Shown: piece by piece, positions 30,028 through 37,258 of the stretch
Numbering within the stretch: position 1 is the stretch's first letter
How the letters are laid out: the number at the start of each line of letters is the position of its first letter
DNA from: Chloroflexota bacterium
GTDB lineage: Bacteria > Chloroflexota > Anaerolineae > 4572-78 > NAK82
NCBI GenBank assembly: GCA_024276515.1
Contig: JAJRXB010000232.1
Span: forward strand, 1 to 37,258
Reading direction: 5' to 3'
DNA length: 37,258 nucleotides
Made by a program: the position numbers and the translations under genes
The notes under the pieces: model-generated
What the model saw: the letters and a program-made list of their open reading frames with translations, nothing else
Told to the model about the DNA's origin: nothing
Database searches by the model: none

Positions 30028-31227
30028 ATGCACATCGCCGTCTACCACAACCTACACTCTGGCGGAGCCAAGCATTCCTCCTTCGAGATCGTTCGTCGGC
30101 TGGGGGAGCGCCATCAGGTGGATCTATTCACGCTGAGTTCAGCCGATACGGATTTCTTTGACATACGAGGCGTTGTCCACCAGACTCACGTGATCGAATT
30201 TCACCCTGGGCGAACCTTTGGCAGTCCATTGGGACGGCTTAATCACGCGGTGCGCTGGTCCGACTTGAGACGATTGGAAGGAGTGTCACGCCAGGCGGCA
30301 GAAGCCATCGACCGGGGGGACTACGACGTGGTCTACGTCCATCCCTGCCAGTTCACGCAGAATCCATCGATTCTGTGGTACTTGCAGACGCCGGCACTCT
30401 ATCACAGCCGCGAACCCCTCCGTCGTTTGTACGAGCCGCCGATTCCCCGCCCTTATCGCAATGGCCCTGGTTGGCGGAGTGTGCTGGATCGGGTTGATTT
30501 GTTCCGGCGGGCATACGATGGACGGCTGAGGCGGATCGAACGGCGCAACATTCGGAAGGCAACCCAGGTGGTGACCAATTCCTATTTCACCCGCGAGGCC
30601 CTGTATCGGACTTATGGCGTGAACGCCAGCGTCGTGTATCACGGCGTGGACCTGGAGACCTTCCGCCCGTTGAGGCTGGAGCGGGAAAACCTGGTGGTAT
30701 CGGTTGGGGCGCTCACGCCCAACAAAGGCTTTGATTTCATCGTCGAGAGCCTGGGATGGTTGCCGGAAGCTCTCCGACCGGAACTGGTGGTCGTCAGCAA
30801 TTATCAGGAGCCTTTGGAAAGGGCATATTTACAGGAGTTGGCCGCTCGGCGAGGTGTTCGGTTGTCGCTGCGCCGGGCGGTGGGCGTTGACGAATTGGCA
30901 AGATTGTACAACGTGGCCCGTGCCACCGTCTACGCGCCGGTGCTGGAGCCTTTTGGCCTGGTTCCACTGGAGTCTATGGCCTGTGGCACGCCGGTGGTGG
31001 CTGTGGCCGAGGGGGGAGTGCGGGAGTCGGTGGCTCACGGCGAGACCGGATTGCTGACAGAGCGTCGGCCTCGGCAATTTGCGGAGACGCTTCGCCTTTT
31101 GCTGGAAGACTCCGCCCTGGCCGCTCGATTGGGGGCTCAGGCCCGGGAGCAAGCGCTCGAACGTTGGCGCTGGGAGCGGACGGTGGCCCAGATCGAAACG
31201 CATCTGACCGATCTGCTCGAAACGTGA
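30028..31227 (+). CDS. Family 4 glycosyltransferase
   Basis: A 399-residue GT-B enzyme. N-terminus MHIAVYHNLHSGGAKHSSFE with the usual GGAK acceptor loop; donor domain with VSVGALTPNKGFDFIVESL (about 225-243), ATVYAPVLEPFGLVPLESMA (E-x7-E near 310-318) and CGTPVVAVAEGGVRESV. The ATG at 30028 is preceded by GAAGG; a GTG at 30016 is also in frame. It follows the third AsnB-like gene by 16 nt. Sugar specificity is not apparent. Confidence 0.88.
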   Translation: MHIAVYHNLHSGGAKHSSFEIVRRLGERHQVDLFTLSSADTDFFDIRGVVHQTHVIEFHPGRTFGSPLGRLNHAVRWSDLRRLEGVSRQAAEAIDRGDYDVVYVHPCQFTQNPSILWYLQTPALYHSREPLRRLYEPPIPRPYRNGPGWRSVLDRVDLFRRAYDGRLRRIERRNIRKATQVVTNSYFTREALYRTYGVNASVVYHGVDLETFRPLRLERENLVVSVGALTPNKGFDFIVESLGWLPEALRPELVVVSNYQEPLERAYLQELAARRGVRLSLRRAVGVDELARLYNVARATVYAPVLEPFGLVPLESMACGTPVVAVAEGGVRESVAHGETGLLTERRPRQFAETLRLLLEDSALAARLGAQAREQALERWRWERTVAQIETHLTDLLET

Positions 31228-31248
31228 TGCGTAATAGGAGGAAACTGA

Positions 31249-31899
31249 ATGGCTGACACGTTGACCGGCAAGGTGGAGGTGGAGCCGACAATTGAGGAGG
31301 CGTCGTTTGGTTTTGGGCGCTTTTGGCAGCGCTTCCGCGAAATGTCGTTCCGTGATAAACGATTGACGCTGATGGGAGTTTTACGCTTCTATCTGCGGTC
31401 TCGTCTCTTCGATTCCGGCGGGCCGGCGGTCCTGTCCAGGAACGTGGTCATTGGCAAGCGCCGGCCGGCCCGGCTTGTTTTGGGACGAGGGGCCCGTATT
31501 GCCAAAGGTTGTGTGCTGGTCGTCGGCACCGGGCGCGAGCCGGAGTCGGTGTTGGAAATCGGTCCGCGTACCGTGATCGGTCCCGGCACGCGCATTATGG
31601 CTGCCAGCCAGGTGCATATTGGCGCGCGCTGCATGATTAGCTGGAATTGCAGTATCTTCGACTCCATCGGCCATAAGCTGTGGCTGAAAAGCACCGGCGA
31701 ATCGGAGATTGAAGCGCCTATCACCATCGGCGACGACGTGTGGATCGGCCCCAATTCGATCATTATGAAGGGAGTCACCATCGGCTCCGGTTCGGTGGTC
31801 GGGGCCGGGTCGGTGGTGCGCCGCGACGTGCCGCCCAAGTCGCTGGTAGTGGGCAATCCGGCCCGCGTCATCGACCGGGTGCTGAGGTGGGAGCGTTGA
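31249..31899 (+). CDS. Hexapeptide-repeat (LbetaH) acetyltransferase, WbbJ-like
   Basis: A 216-residue left-handed beta-helix protein. Residues 60-100 carry VVIGKRRPARLVLGRGARIAK-like repeats; the centre has VLEIGPRTVIGPGTRIMA, and the end has APITIGDDVWIGPNSIIMKG, VTIGSGSVVGAGSVV and VVGNPARVI. Family members O-acetylate sugars with acetyl-CoA. Good AGGAGG ribosome-binding site before ATG 31249. The last bases overlap the next gene. A different protein from the acyltransferase at 5259, so two O-acyl positions are possible. Confidence 0.87.
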   Translation: MADTLTGKVEVEPTIEEASFGFGRFWQRFREMSFRDKRLTLMGVLRFYLRSRLFDSGGPAVLSRNVVIGKRRPARLVLGRGARIAKGCVLVVGTGREPESVLEIGPRTVIGPGTRIMAASQVHIGARCMISWNCSIFDSIGHKLWLKSTGESEIEAPITIGDDVWIGPNSIIMKGVTIGSGSVVGAGSVVRRDVPPKSLVVGNPARVIDRVLRWER

Positions 31900-33455
31900 C
31901 GTTGAGATCGTCGGAGACCATCTTGCCTGCCAGAACAGCGGCCCTTGAAGGTTGGTGGGCTCGCTTTCTCGCTTCTCGCCTGGCCGTGGTCGCCGTCGTC
32001 GGGTTGGGGGCGGTGCTGCGTTTGTATGGGATGGGAGCTAAAAGTTTGTGGCACGACGAAGGTTGGACTTTCTTCTTCGCCCAGACGAATCTGGCCTATC
32101 AACTTGTCACACCCACCAACGCGCCTCCTTTGTACCACGCCCTGTTGCACTTTTGGCTCAAGCTGGGCCAGGGGGCGGTGATGCTTCGGCTGCCCTCGGC
32201 TCTCTTTGGTATCGCCTCGGTTTGGGTAGCCTATTTGATCGGGCGACAGATCGCAGGCCAGAGGCTAGGGTTGGTCACGGGCCTGCTCATCGCCGTCGCA
32301 CCTATGCTGATCTGGTACTCACAGGAGGCGCGCTACTACTCGCTTCTCTTCCTTTTGTCGGCGCTGTCTTTCTACTTTTATCTGCGTCTCTTCGACGCCA
32401 GCGCCAGGCGACCCTGGCTGGGCTATTTCGTCGTCACGCTGCTGTGCATGTATACCCACTATTATTCCTTTCTGATTCTATTGGTCGAGAATCTGGACTT
32501 CTTCTTGGGGTGGCGGCGTCACCGCCGCCGGTGGAAGCGGTGGCTGCTGATTCAGGTCGGATTGGGCGTGTTCTATCTGCCCTGGCTCCTGTTTTTCCTG
32601 GGGCAGGCCCGGGCGGCGGCGGGCGGGGAGGTATTTTATCCCAGGCCCAATTGGATGGAATTGGGCTATTCGTTCTTAACTTTTCTCGCCGGCCCGGTCA
32701 GGCCCCTGCCCGGCGCGTTGTTGCTTCCGCTCTTTGCCGGGGTGGGCTTGTTGGGTGTGTGGCACGCCCGCCGGGTTGAGGCTCCCTTGCGCCTCATCCT
32801 TCTCCTGCTGATCCTGCCCGTCGGATTGGCTTTTCTGGTTTCCCTGCGGGTCCCCATTTATCACAGCAAGCATCTGATCGCCGTGAGTCTGGCCTGTTAC
32901 CTGCTGTTGGCTTTGGGCATCACCTTGCCCCGGGACAGGCGACTGGCGGTCCTTTTGGGGTTGGTCACGCTGCTGCCCATCGTCGCCTCGTTGATCGTCT
33001 ATTATCGGCTGCCGTCGCGCCAGGACTGGCGGGGCATCGCCCGGTTGATCGAAGCCCAGGGGCAGCCTGGTGATGCCATCTTCTTCGATGGGCAGGTGGG
33101 CCATCTGCCTTTTGGCTTTTATTACGATGGCCCTCTGGATCAATATGGTTTCTACGGCTCTCTCTCTCGGAATTGGAAACCGCTGGCTGCGTCCGCTTCG
33201 CCGCCCGAAAGCCCATTCTGGGCCGATTACGGTAAAATTTCCTATTTTGCCGACACGTCGCGCTCGCTCTCAGACGGCTGGTGGCGCAGGCCAGAAGACG
33301 CGAGTCAGGGGTATGGGCGTGTCTGGCTGATGCTCTTCTACGAGCGGTGGTCGCTGGAGCAACACGAAGCAGCTTTGGGAACCACCTGTGAGCCGATCAC
33401 CGGGCAGGATTTTGGCGAGGTCAGCGTCTATCTCTGTCCGCTGCGGGGTGGCTGA
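31896..33455 (+). CDS. GT39/ArnT-like membrane glycosyltransferase
   Basis: A 519-residue GT-C protein with about ten predicted helices in its first 380 residues. Near residue 50, MGAKSLWHDEGWTFFFAQT contains the Asp-Glu pair of the first outer loop, which is the catalytic motif in ArnT/PMT-type enzymes. Such transferases use polyprenyl-phosphate sugars on the outer side of the membrane, which fits the GT2 at 6336 that may supply them. The C-terminal 140 residues are an outer soluble part. No ATG fits the start: the frame runs back into the preceding gene, and TTG at 31896 (overlapping its TGA, with GAGG upstream) or GTG at 31887 are the best choices, so the start is uncertain by a few codons. 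Confidence 0.85.
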   Translation: MTLRSSETILPARTAALEGWWARFLASRLAVVAVVGLGAVLRLYGMGAKSLWHDEGWTFFFAQTNLAYQLVTPTNAPPLYHALLHFWLKLGQGAVMLRLPSALFGIASVWVAYLIGRQIAGQRLGLVTGLLIAVAPMLIWYSQEARYYSLLFLLSALSFYFYLRLFDASARRPWLGYFVVTLLCMYTHYYSFLILLVENLDFFLGWRRHRRRWKRWLLIQVGLGVFYLPWLLFFLGQARAAAGGEVFYPRPNWMELGYSFLTFLAGPVRPLPGALLLPLFAGVGLLGVWHARRVEAPLRLILLLLILPVGLAFLVSLRVPIYHSKHLIAVSLACYLLLALGITLPRDRRLAVLLGLVTLLPIVASLIVYYRLPSRQDWRGIARLIEAQGQPGDAIFFDGQVGHLPFGFYYDGPLDQYGFYGSLSRNWKPLAASASPPESPFWADYGKISYFADTSRSLSDGWWRRPEDASQGYGRVWLMLFYERWSLEQHEAALGTTCEPITGQDFGEVSVYLCPLRGG

Positions 33456-33489
33456 GGTGAGAGGGATTGGTGTGAGTGGGAGAGACTCG

Positions 33490-34404
33490 ATGACTCACCC
33501 CCAGGTTGCTGTGGTCATCTTGAATTGGAACGGCGGTCAGGAGACGCTGGACTGCCTGGCCTCGCTGCGCCGGGTGGACTACCCGCGCTTCGAGGTGATC
33601 GTCGTGGACAACGGCTCCACCGACGGCTCAGCCGATGCCATCCGACGGGATTTCCCGGAGGCGACCCTGATCGAGATGGGGGGCAATCTGGGCTTCACCG
33701 GGGGCAACAACGTGGGGATCCGCTATGCCCTGGCCTACGGGGCCGATTACGTGCTGTTGCTCAACAACGACACCGAAGTGGCTTCCGACTTCTTGACCCA
33801 CCTGGTCGAGGTGATGGAAGCAACCCCCAAAGTGGGAATAGCGGGGCCGCTGATTTACTATTATGACCGACCTGAGATCATCTGGTCGGCCGGGGGGACG
33901 ATTGATCCGAGGCGAGGGCAGACCCGGATGATCGGGTTGGGCGAGCGCGACAGGGGGCAATATGGTCCCGCGCCCCGCCAGGTGGATTTCGTCACCGGCT
34001 GTGCCTTGCTGGTCCGCAGGCCCGTGTTGGAACAGGCGGGCCTGCTCGACGAGCGGTTCTTCGCTTATTACGAAGAGGCCGAGTGGTGTGTGAGGGTGCG
34101 GCGAGCCGGCTATCGCGTCGTCAACGTGCCGGGGGCGAAGGTGTGGCACAAAATTTCACCGGAGCGGCGGGCGGCCTCACCCATCGTTCACTATTACATG
34201 ACGCGCAACCGACTGCTTTTTTTGAGATGTGCCCAACTGGGGGTGGGAGCCTGGCTTTACACTTTGATAGGGGAGTATCTGCGGACGCTGGTGAGTTGGT
34301 CGCTGCGGCCCAGGTGGCGGAACAAGCGGAACCAGCGAAATGCGATGCTCCAGGCTCTCTACGATTACCGGCGCGGACGATTTGGTCCGGTGGATTTGGG
34401 GTGA
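33490..34404 (+). CDS. Family 2 glycosyltransferase (rhamnosyltransferase-like)
   Basis: A 304-residue GT2 with GT-A fold. VAVVILNWNGGQETLDCLAS opens the nucleotide-binding half; VIVVDNGSTDGS, then NLGFTGGNNVGI, and LLLNNDTEV carries the metal-binding DxD-like motif near residue 95. FFAYYEEAEWCVRVRRAGY is the usual acceptor/base region, followed by KVWHKISP. Often annotated as rhamnosyltransferase, but the donor is not determined by these motifs. ATG 33490 is preceded by GGGAGAG; a GTG at 33472 is an alternative. Separate from the previous gene by 34 nt. Confidence 0.9.
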   Translation: MTHPQVAVVILNWNGGQETLDCLASLRRVDYPRFEVIVVDNGSTDGSADAIRRDFPEATLIEMGGNLGFTGGNNVGIRYALAYGADYVLLLNNDTEVASDFLTHLVEVMEATPKVGIAGPLIYYYDRPEIIWSAGGTIDPRRGQTRMIGLGERDRGQYGPAPRQVDFVTGCALLVRRPVLEQAGLLDERFFAYYEEAEWCVRVRRAGYRVVNVPGAKVWHKISPERRAASPIVHYYMTRNRLLFLRCAQLGVGAWLYTLIGEYLRTLVSWSLRPRWRNKRNQRNAMLQALYDYRRGRFGPVDLG

Positions 34405-34408
34405 CGCG

Positions 34409-35614
34409 GTGCGAATCTTGGCTCTTTCGTGGTGGTTTCCCTACCCGCCGGACAACGGCGCCCGGCTGCGGGTCTTCAATCTGCTCAAGCAATTCAGCGC
34501 AGAACATCAGATAACCCTGGTCGCCTTCAGCCGTGAGGCACGCGACGCGGACCACCTGGACTCTCTCAAACCCTATTGCCAGGAGGTCCATCTGTTGCCT
34601 GGGCGGACGTTCCGCCGGCGTAGTCTCAAGGCCTGGGCCGGCTTTTTGTCTTCCAAACCGCGCGCGGTGATAGATACTTACGACCCGGAGGCCGCAACGC
34701 GCATCCGGCACATCGCCTCGAATGGGCGGTTCGACGTGGTGGTGGCGTTTGAAGTTGGGCCGGCACTGGGGGTCGCTCCCTACGTTTCCGCCGTCGATGG
34801 GGTCCCGGCCGTGCTGGAGGACTTGGAGCTGTCTGTCCTCAAGGAGCGATTCACCGGCCAGCGTGGCCTTTGGGGCCGTCTGCGATATGGGATGATGTGG
34901 TGGAAGACGCGGCGGTTCACCGCTCGAATGTTGCGCCGGTTTGAGGTGTGCACCGTCGCCTCGGCCCAGGAGCAGGCCAACGTGCTGGAAATCGTGCCCG
35001 ACTATCGAGGGCTGGAGATCATCCCTAATGGCATTGATGCCAGGCTCTATAGAGATGATTACGGCCCACCCGAGTCGGACACCCTTATCTTCACCGGCGC
35101 GCTCACCTACCAGGCAAATTTCGACGCTATGCACTTCTTCTTGAGCCAGGTCTTCCCGTTGGTGAAGAGGCAACGACCGGGCGTACGCCTGCGCGTCACC
35201 GGCTCGACGGAGGGCGTGCCGGTGGATCGTCTGCCGACTGCGGACGGGGTCACGTTCACCGGCTACGTGGACGATGTACGCTCCCTGGTGGCTCGCAGCC
35301 AGGTGTGTCTGGCCCCGATGCGTATCGGCGGCGGGACGCGCCTCAAAGTTCTGGAAGCGATGGCCCTGGGCACTCCGGTGGTTGCCACCAGCAAAGGGGC
35401 AGAGGGGCTGGAGGTCGTGCCCGGCCGGCATCTCCTCGTAGCCGACGAACCGGCTGAGTTCGCAGAGGCTGTGGTGAGTCTGTTGGAAGATGGTGAGCTG
35501 CGAGAGAGGCTGTCTCGCAATGGGCGGGAACTGGTCAGTGCCAGGTACGATTGGAGCATTATTGGGCGGCAGTACGAAGCTATTTTGAGTCGGGTGGCTG
35601 ATAGGAGTAGATGA
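34409..35614 (+). CDS. Family 4 glycosyltransferase
   Basis: A 401-residue GT-B enzyme. It begins RILALSWWFPYPPDNGARLR (initiator GTG at 34409), typical of the WcaL/Stp1-like subfamily. The donor part holds TLIFTGALTYQANFDAMHFF, VTFTGYVDDV, CLAPMRIGGGTRLKVLEAMA and LGTPVVATSKGAEGL. The GTG lies 4 nt after the stop of the GT2 gene, so the two are co-transcribed. Upstream in-frame ATG at 34340 is inside that gene and less likely. Confidence 0.88.
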   Translation: MRILALSWWFPYPPDNGARLRVFNLLKQFSAEHQITLVAFSREARDADHLDSLKPYCQEVHLLPGRTFRRRSLKAWAGFLSSKPRAVIDTYDPEAATRIRHIASNGRFDVVVAFEVGPALGVAPYVSAVDGVPAVLEDLELSVLKERFTGQRGLWGRLRYGMMWWKTRRFTARMLRRFEVCTVASAQEQANVLEIVPDYRGLEIIPNGIDARLYRDDYGPPESDTLIFTGALTYQANFDAMHFFLSQVFPLVKRQRPGVRLRVTGSTEGVPVDRLPTADGVTFTGYVDDVRSLVARSQVCLAPMRIGGGTRLKVLEAMALGTPVVATSKGAEGLEVVPGRHLLVADEPAEFAEAVVSLLEDGELRERLSRNGRELVSARYDWSIIGRQYEAILSRVADRSR

Positions 35615-35616
35615 GC

Positions 35617-37050
35617 ATGGCGTGGGGGTTGGTACGGGTTCACTCGTTTTTGGCTGCACCTCGTGTCCGGCGGCGACTCGTGCAGGCAATGATTATCTTC
35701 GGACTCTGGGGCCTTTCCCTTTTCGTGGGACGTCTGATAGGAAAGATGTTCGTGATAAGGAAGCCGGAGTTGCTGATAGCTGCGACCGTTGCCCCAGCGG
35801 CTCTGTTGATCCTCTACCGGCTTGGACGATACGAGTATGGCATATTGTCGATCTTGCTCGTGGCCGGTCTGGTGCGTGTCCGTCTGCCGACCGGCACGCA
35901 AAGTGAGATCGTCCTCAGCCTCCTGGTTTCGGCGGGGGTGGTTGGGGCCTGGTTGCTCCAAATGTTGGTGATCGACAAGAAGCTATCGCTGAAACCTTCG
36001 CCTATCAACCGGCCTTTCCTGGCTTTCATCTCGGTGGCTATCGTCGCCTACATCTGGAGCAACCTGTTCCGCGACCCGCTGGTGCGGTCCTGGGGTTCGT
36101 TTCCCCTGGTGCAACTGGCGGCATTGGTGGTGATCATCCTTTTGCCGGCCGTTGCCTTGCTCGTTGCCAACAAGGTCGAAGAGGTGAAATGGCTCAAGTG
36201 GATGGTCTGGATTTTCATCGGCCTGGGTGCGGTGTCTCTCATTTCTTACCATTTCGGATTGCCTGTCAAGCGCATGTTCAACACCCGGGGAATCTTCCCC
36301 ACGTGGCTGGCTGCCCTGGCCTACGGCCTGGCTCTCTTCGACGATGATTTGCCATGGTGGGTGCGGGGACTCCTCCTGGGGCTGCTGGGGGCGTGGATAC
36401 ATTGGACGTTCGTCAAAGGCATACTCTGGCTTTCGGGTTGGATGCCGCTGGGGGTGGCGTGCGTGGTCATCACCTTTAAGCGGTCGAAAAAGCTCTTCGT
36501 CGTGGCAGTGATCGGTGGCCTCATCTTCCTGGGGGTGAACTTCAATTATTACTACGAGAGGATCTACCTGGATTCTCAGGAGGAGGGCGATTTCAGTCGG
36601 CTGGAGCTATGGCAGACCAACCTGGATCACGTGTCGAAGCACCCGATTTTCGGCTCCGGGCCGGCCGGCTATGCCGTCTATTATATGACCTATCACCCAG
36701 AGAATGCTCGCTCGACGCACAACAACTTCTTCGACATGCTGGCTCAAACCGGCATCGTCGGCTTCGTCATTCTGCTCTGGATGCTGACGACGCTGGTGCG
36801 TACCGGGAATAGGACGACTCGCACCTTGCGCGGACGGCGCAACTTTGAGGAGGCTTTTGCCAATGCGACCCTGGGCGGGAGCATCGGCGCCATTTTCTCG
36901 ATGATGCTGGGTGATTGGGTTTTGCCCTTTGCTTACAACCAAACCATCGTAGGCTTTGATCACTCGGTCTATACCTGGCTCTTCCTGGGAGGGATGGTCA
37001 GCCTGTATCGCATCACCCAGGCCGGAGGAACTGAGGAATTGGCAGGATGA
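35617..37050 (+). CDS. O-antigen polymerase/ligase-like membrane protein (Wzy/WaaL family)
   Basis: A 477-residue protein with about eleven hydrophobic helices. The large outer loop near residues 340-375 has HPIFGSGPAGYAVYYM and then ARSTHNNFFDMLAQTGIVGF, the conserved His-Asn and TG motif of the Wzy_C/O-antigen-ligase family. Family members polymerise or ligate lipid-linked glycan on the outer face of the membrane. ATG 35617 fits AGGAG (35603-35607) at 9 nt; ATG 35611 (overlapping the previous stop) is also possible. A Wzy-like protein with Wzm/Wzt in the same locus is noted separately. Polymerase versus ligase cannot be decided from sequence alone. Confidence 0.82.
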   Translation: MAWGLVRVHSFLAAPRVRRRLVQAMIIFGLWGLSLFVGRLIGKMFVIRKPELLIAATVAPAALLILYRLGRYEYGILSILLVAGLVRVRLPTGTQSEIVLSLLVSAGVVGAWLLQMLVIDKKLSLKPSPINRPFLAFISVAIVAYIWSNLFRDPLVRSWGSFPLVQLAALVVIILLPAVALLVANKVEEVKWLKWMVWIFIGLGAVSLISYHFGLPVKRMFNTRGIFPTWLAALAYGLALFDDDLPWWVRGLLLGLLGAWIHWTFVKGILWLSGWMPLGVACVVITFKRSKKLFVVAVIGGLIFLGVNFNYYYERIYLDSQEEGDFSRLELWQTNLDHVSKHPIFGSGPAGYAVYYMTYHPENARSTHNNFFDMLAQTGIVGFVILLWMLTTLVRTGNRTTRTLRGRRNFEEAFANATLGGSIGAIFSMMLGDWVLPFAYNQTIVGFDHSVYTWLFLGGMVSLYRITQAGGTEELAG

Positions 37051-37258
37051 GCGGGACGAAAAAGATCAGCCGGAGGCGTTTCTTGGGGATGATGACCGGG
37101 GGGCTGGCGATTGCCACCGCATGTGGCGCGTCGGCGCTGATAGAGCCTACCCGCCGCTACTGGCAGGCGGTATTGAGCAAGGCCACAGACCGCTTCGGTT
37201 TCAGGCCCTTGCCGCCCGCCCCGCAGGTGGCGGGGAAATCGGTCGTTTTCCGGGTGGA
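37047..37258 (+). CDS. Tat-exported protein, 3' truncated
   Basis: Starts ATGA at 37047 (4-nt overlap with the previous stop) and runs off the window after 70 codons. The N-terminus KKISRRRFLGMMTGG is a twin-arginine signal (S-R-R-x-F-L), followed by the hydrophobic LAIATACGASA. A Cys at about residue 26 may be a lipid attachment site, although the residue at -3 is Ala and not Leu. The mature part is too short to name. As last gene of a glycan operon it could be an extracellular glycan hydrolase, lyase or esterase; that is a guess. Confidence 0.75.
   Translation, partial: MSGTKKISRRRFLGMMTGGLAIATACGASALIEPTRRYWQAVLSKATDRFGFRPLPPAPQVAGKSVVFRV

Noticed and set aside
34121-35689. Minus-strand frame of 522 codons opposite the last GT2 and GT4 genes
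   Set aside because: The plus strand holds two well-conserved glycosyltransferases; the antisense product shows no motif.

Overview
The window is a long, almost unbroken surface-polysaccharide (capsule, EPS or S-layer-glycan) locus from a GC-rich bacterium. Of 28 genes, 27 lie on the + strand; only an ALDH7-type aldehyde dehydrogenase (2479-3999) is on the - strand. Several traits fit Chloroflexota (Anaerolineae-like): Thr/Pro-rich linkers in a secreted beta-propeller protein, a one-piece Wzz/tyrosine-kinase protein, and many short palindromic repeats between genes. This assignment is an inference, because there is no rRNA or other phylogenetic marker in the window.

Layout. (1) 1-4811: all four enzymes of the GDP-D-glycero-alpha-D-manno-heptose pathway (hddC, hddA, gmhA, gmhB), interrupted by the reverse-strand dehydrogenase. 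(2) 4831-11312: a small SMR/EamA-type membrane protein, a hexapeptide acyltransferase, a polyprenyl-phosphate-type GT2, a radical SAM protein with a B12-binding-like domain, and a secreted beta-propeller protein. (3) 11452-15560: a promoter and a structured leader, then a Wzc-like polysaccharide co-polymerase/tyrosine kinase that ends in an excisionase-type helix-turn-helix domain, then an ABC exporter (wzm, wzt with a glycan-binding C-terminal domain). (4) 15853-23155: an alkaline-phosphatase-superfamily enzyme, a GT4, an asparagine-synthetase-like protein, a FemAB/GNAT-like acyltransferase and another glycosyltransferase. (5) 23323-27846: a second copy of the same promoter motif, an AlgD-like GDP-mannose 6-dehydrogenase, a second asparagine-synthetase-like protein and a GT4. 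(6) 28143-37258: a third, more AT-rich asparagine-synthetase-like protein, four more glycosyltransferases (GT4, GT39-like, GT2, GT4), a second hexapeptide acyltransferase, an O-antigen polymerase/ligase-like membrane protein and the start of a Tat-exported protein.

How the parts may work together. GDP-heptose and GDP-mannuronate are probable activated precursors. Eight glycosyltransferases build the repeat. Acyltransferases, three amidotransferase-like enzymes (all lacking the usual Cys2 nucleophile), a FemAB-like enzyme and the radical SAM protein probably decorate it. Wzm/Wzt and/or a Wzy-like polymerase with the Wzc-like protein assemble and export it.

Most unusual points: the kinase-HTH fusion; a 38-nt promoter motif repeated nearly exactly before the kinase and algD genes, with a weaker version before gmhB; a 153-bp repeat present as inverted copies 13 kb apart; and the three Cys-less asparagine-synthetase paralogues. 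No tRNA, rRNA, CRISPR array, transposase or phage gene was seen.
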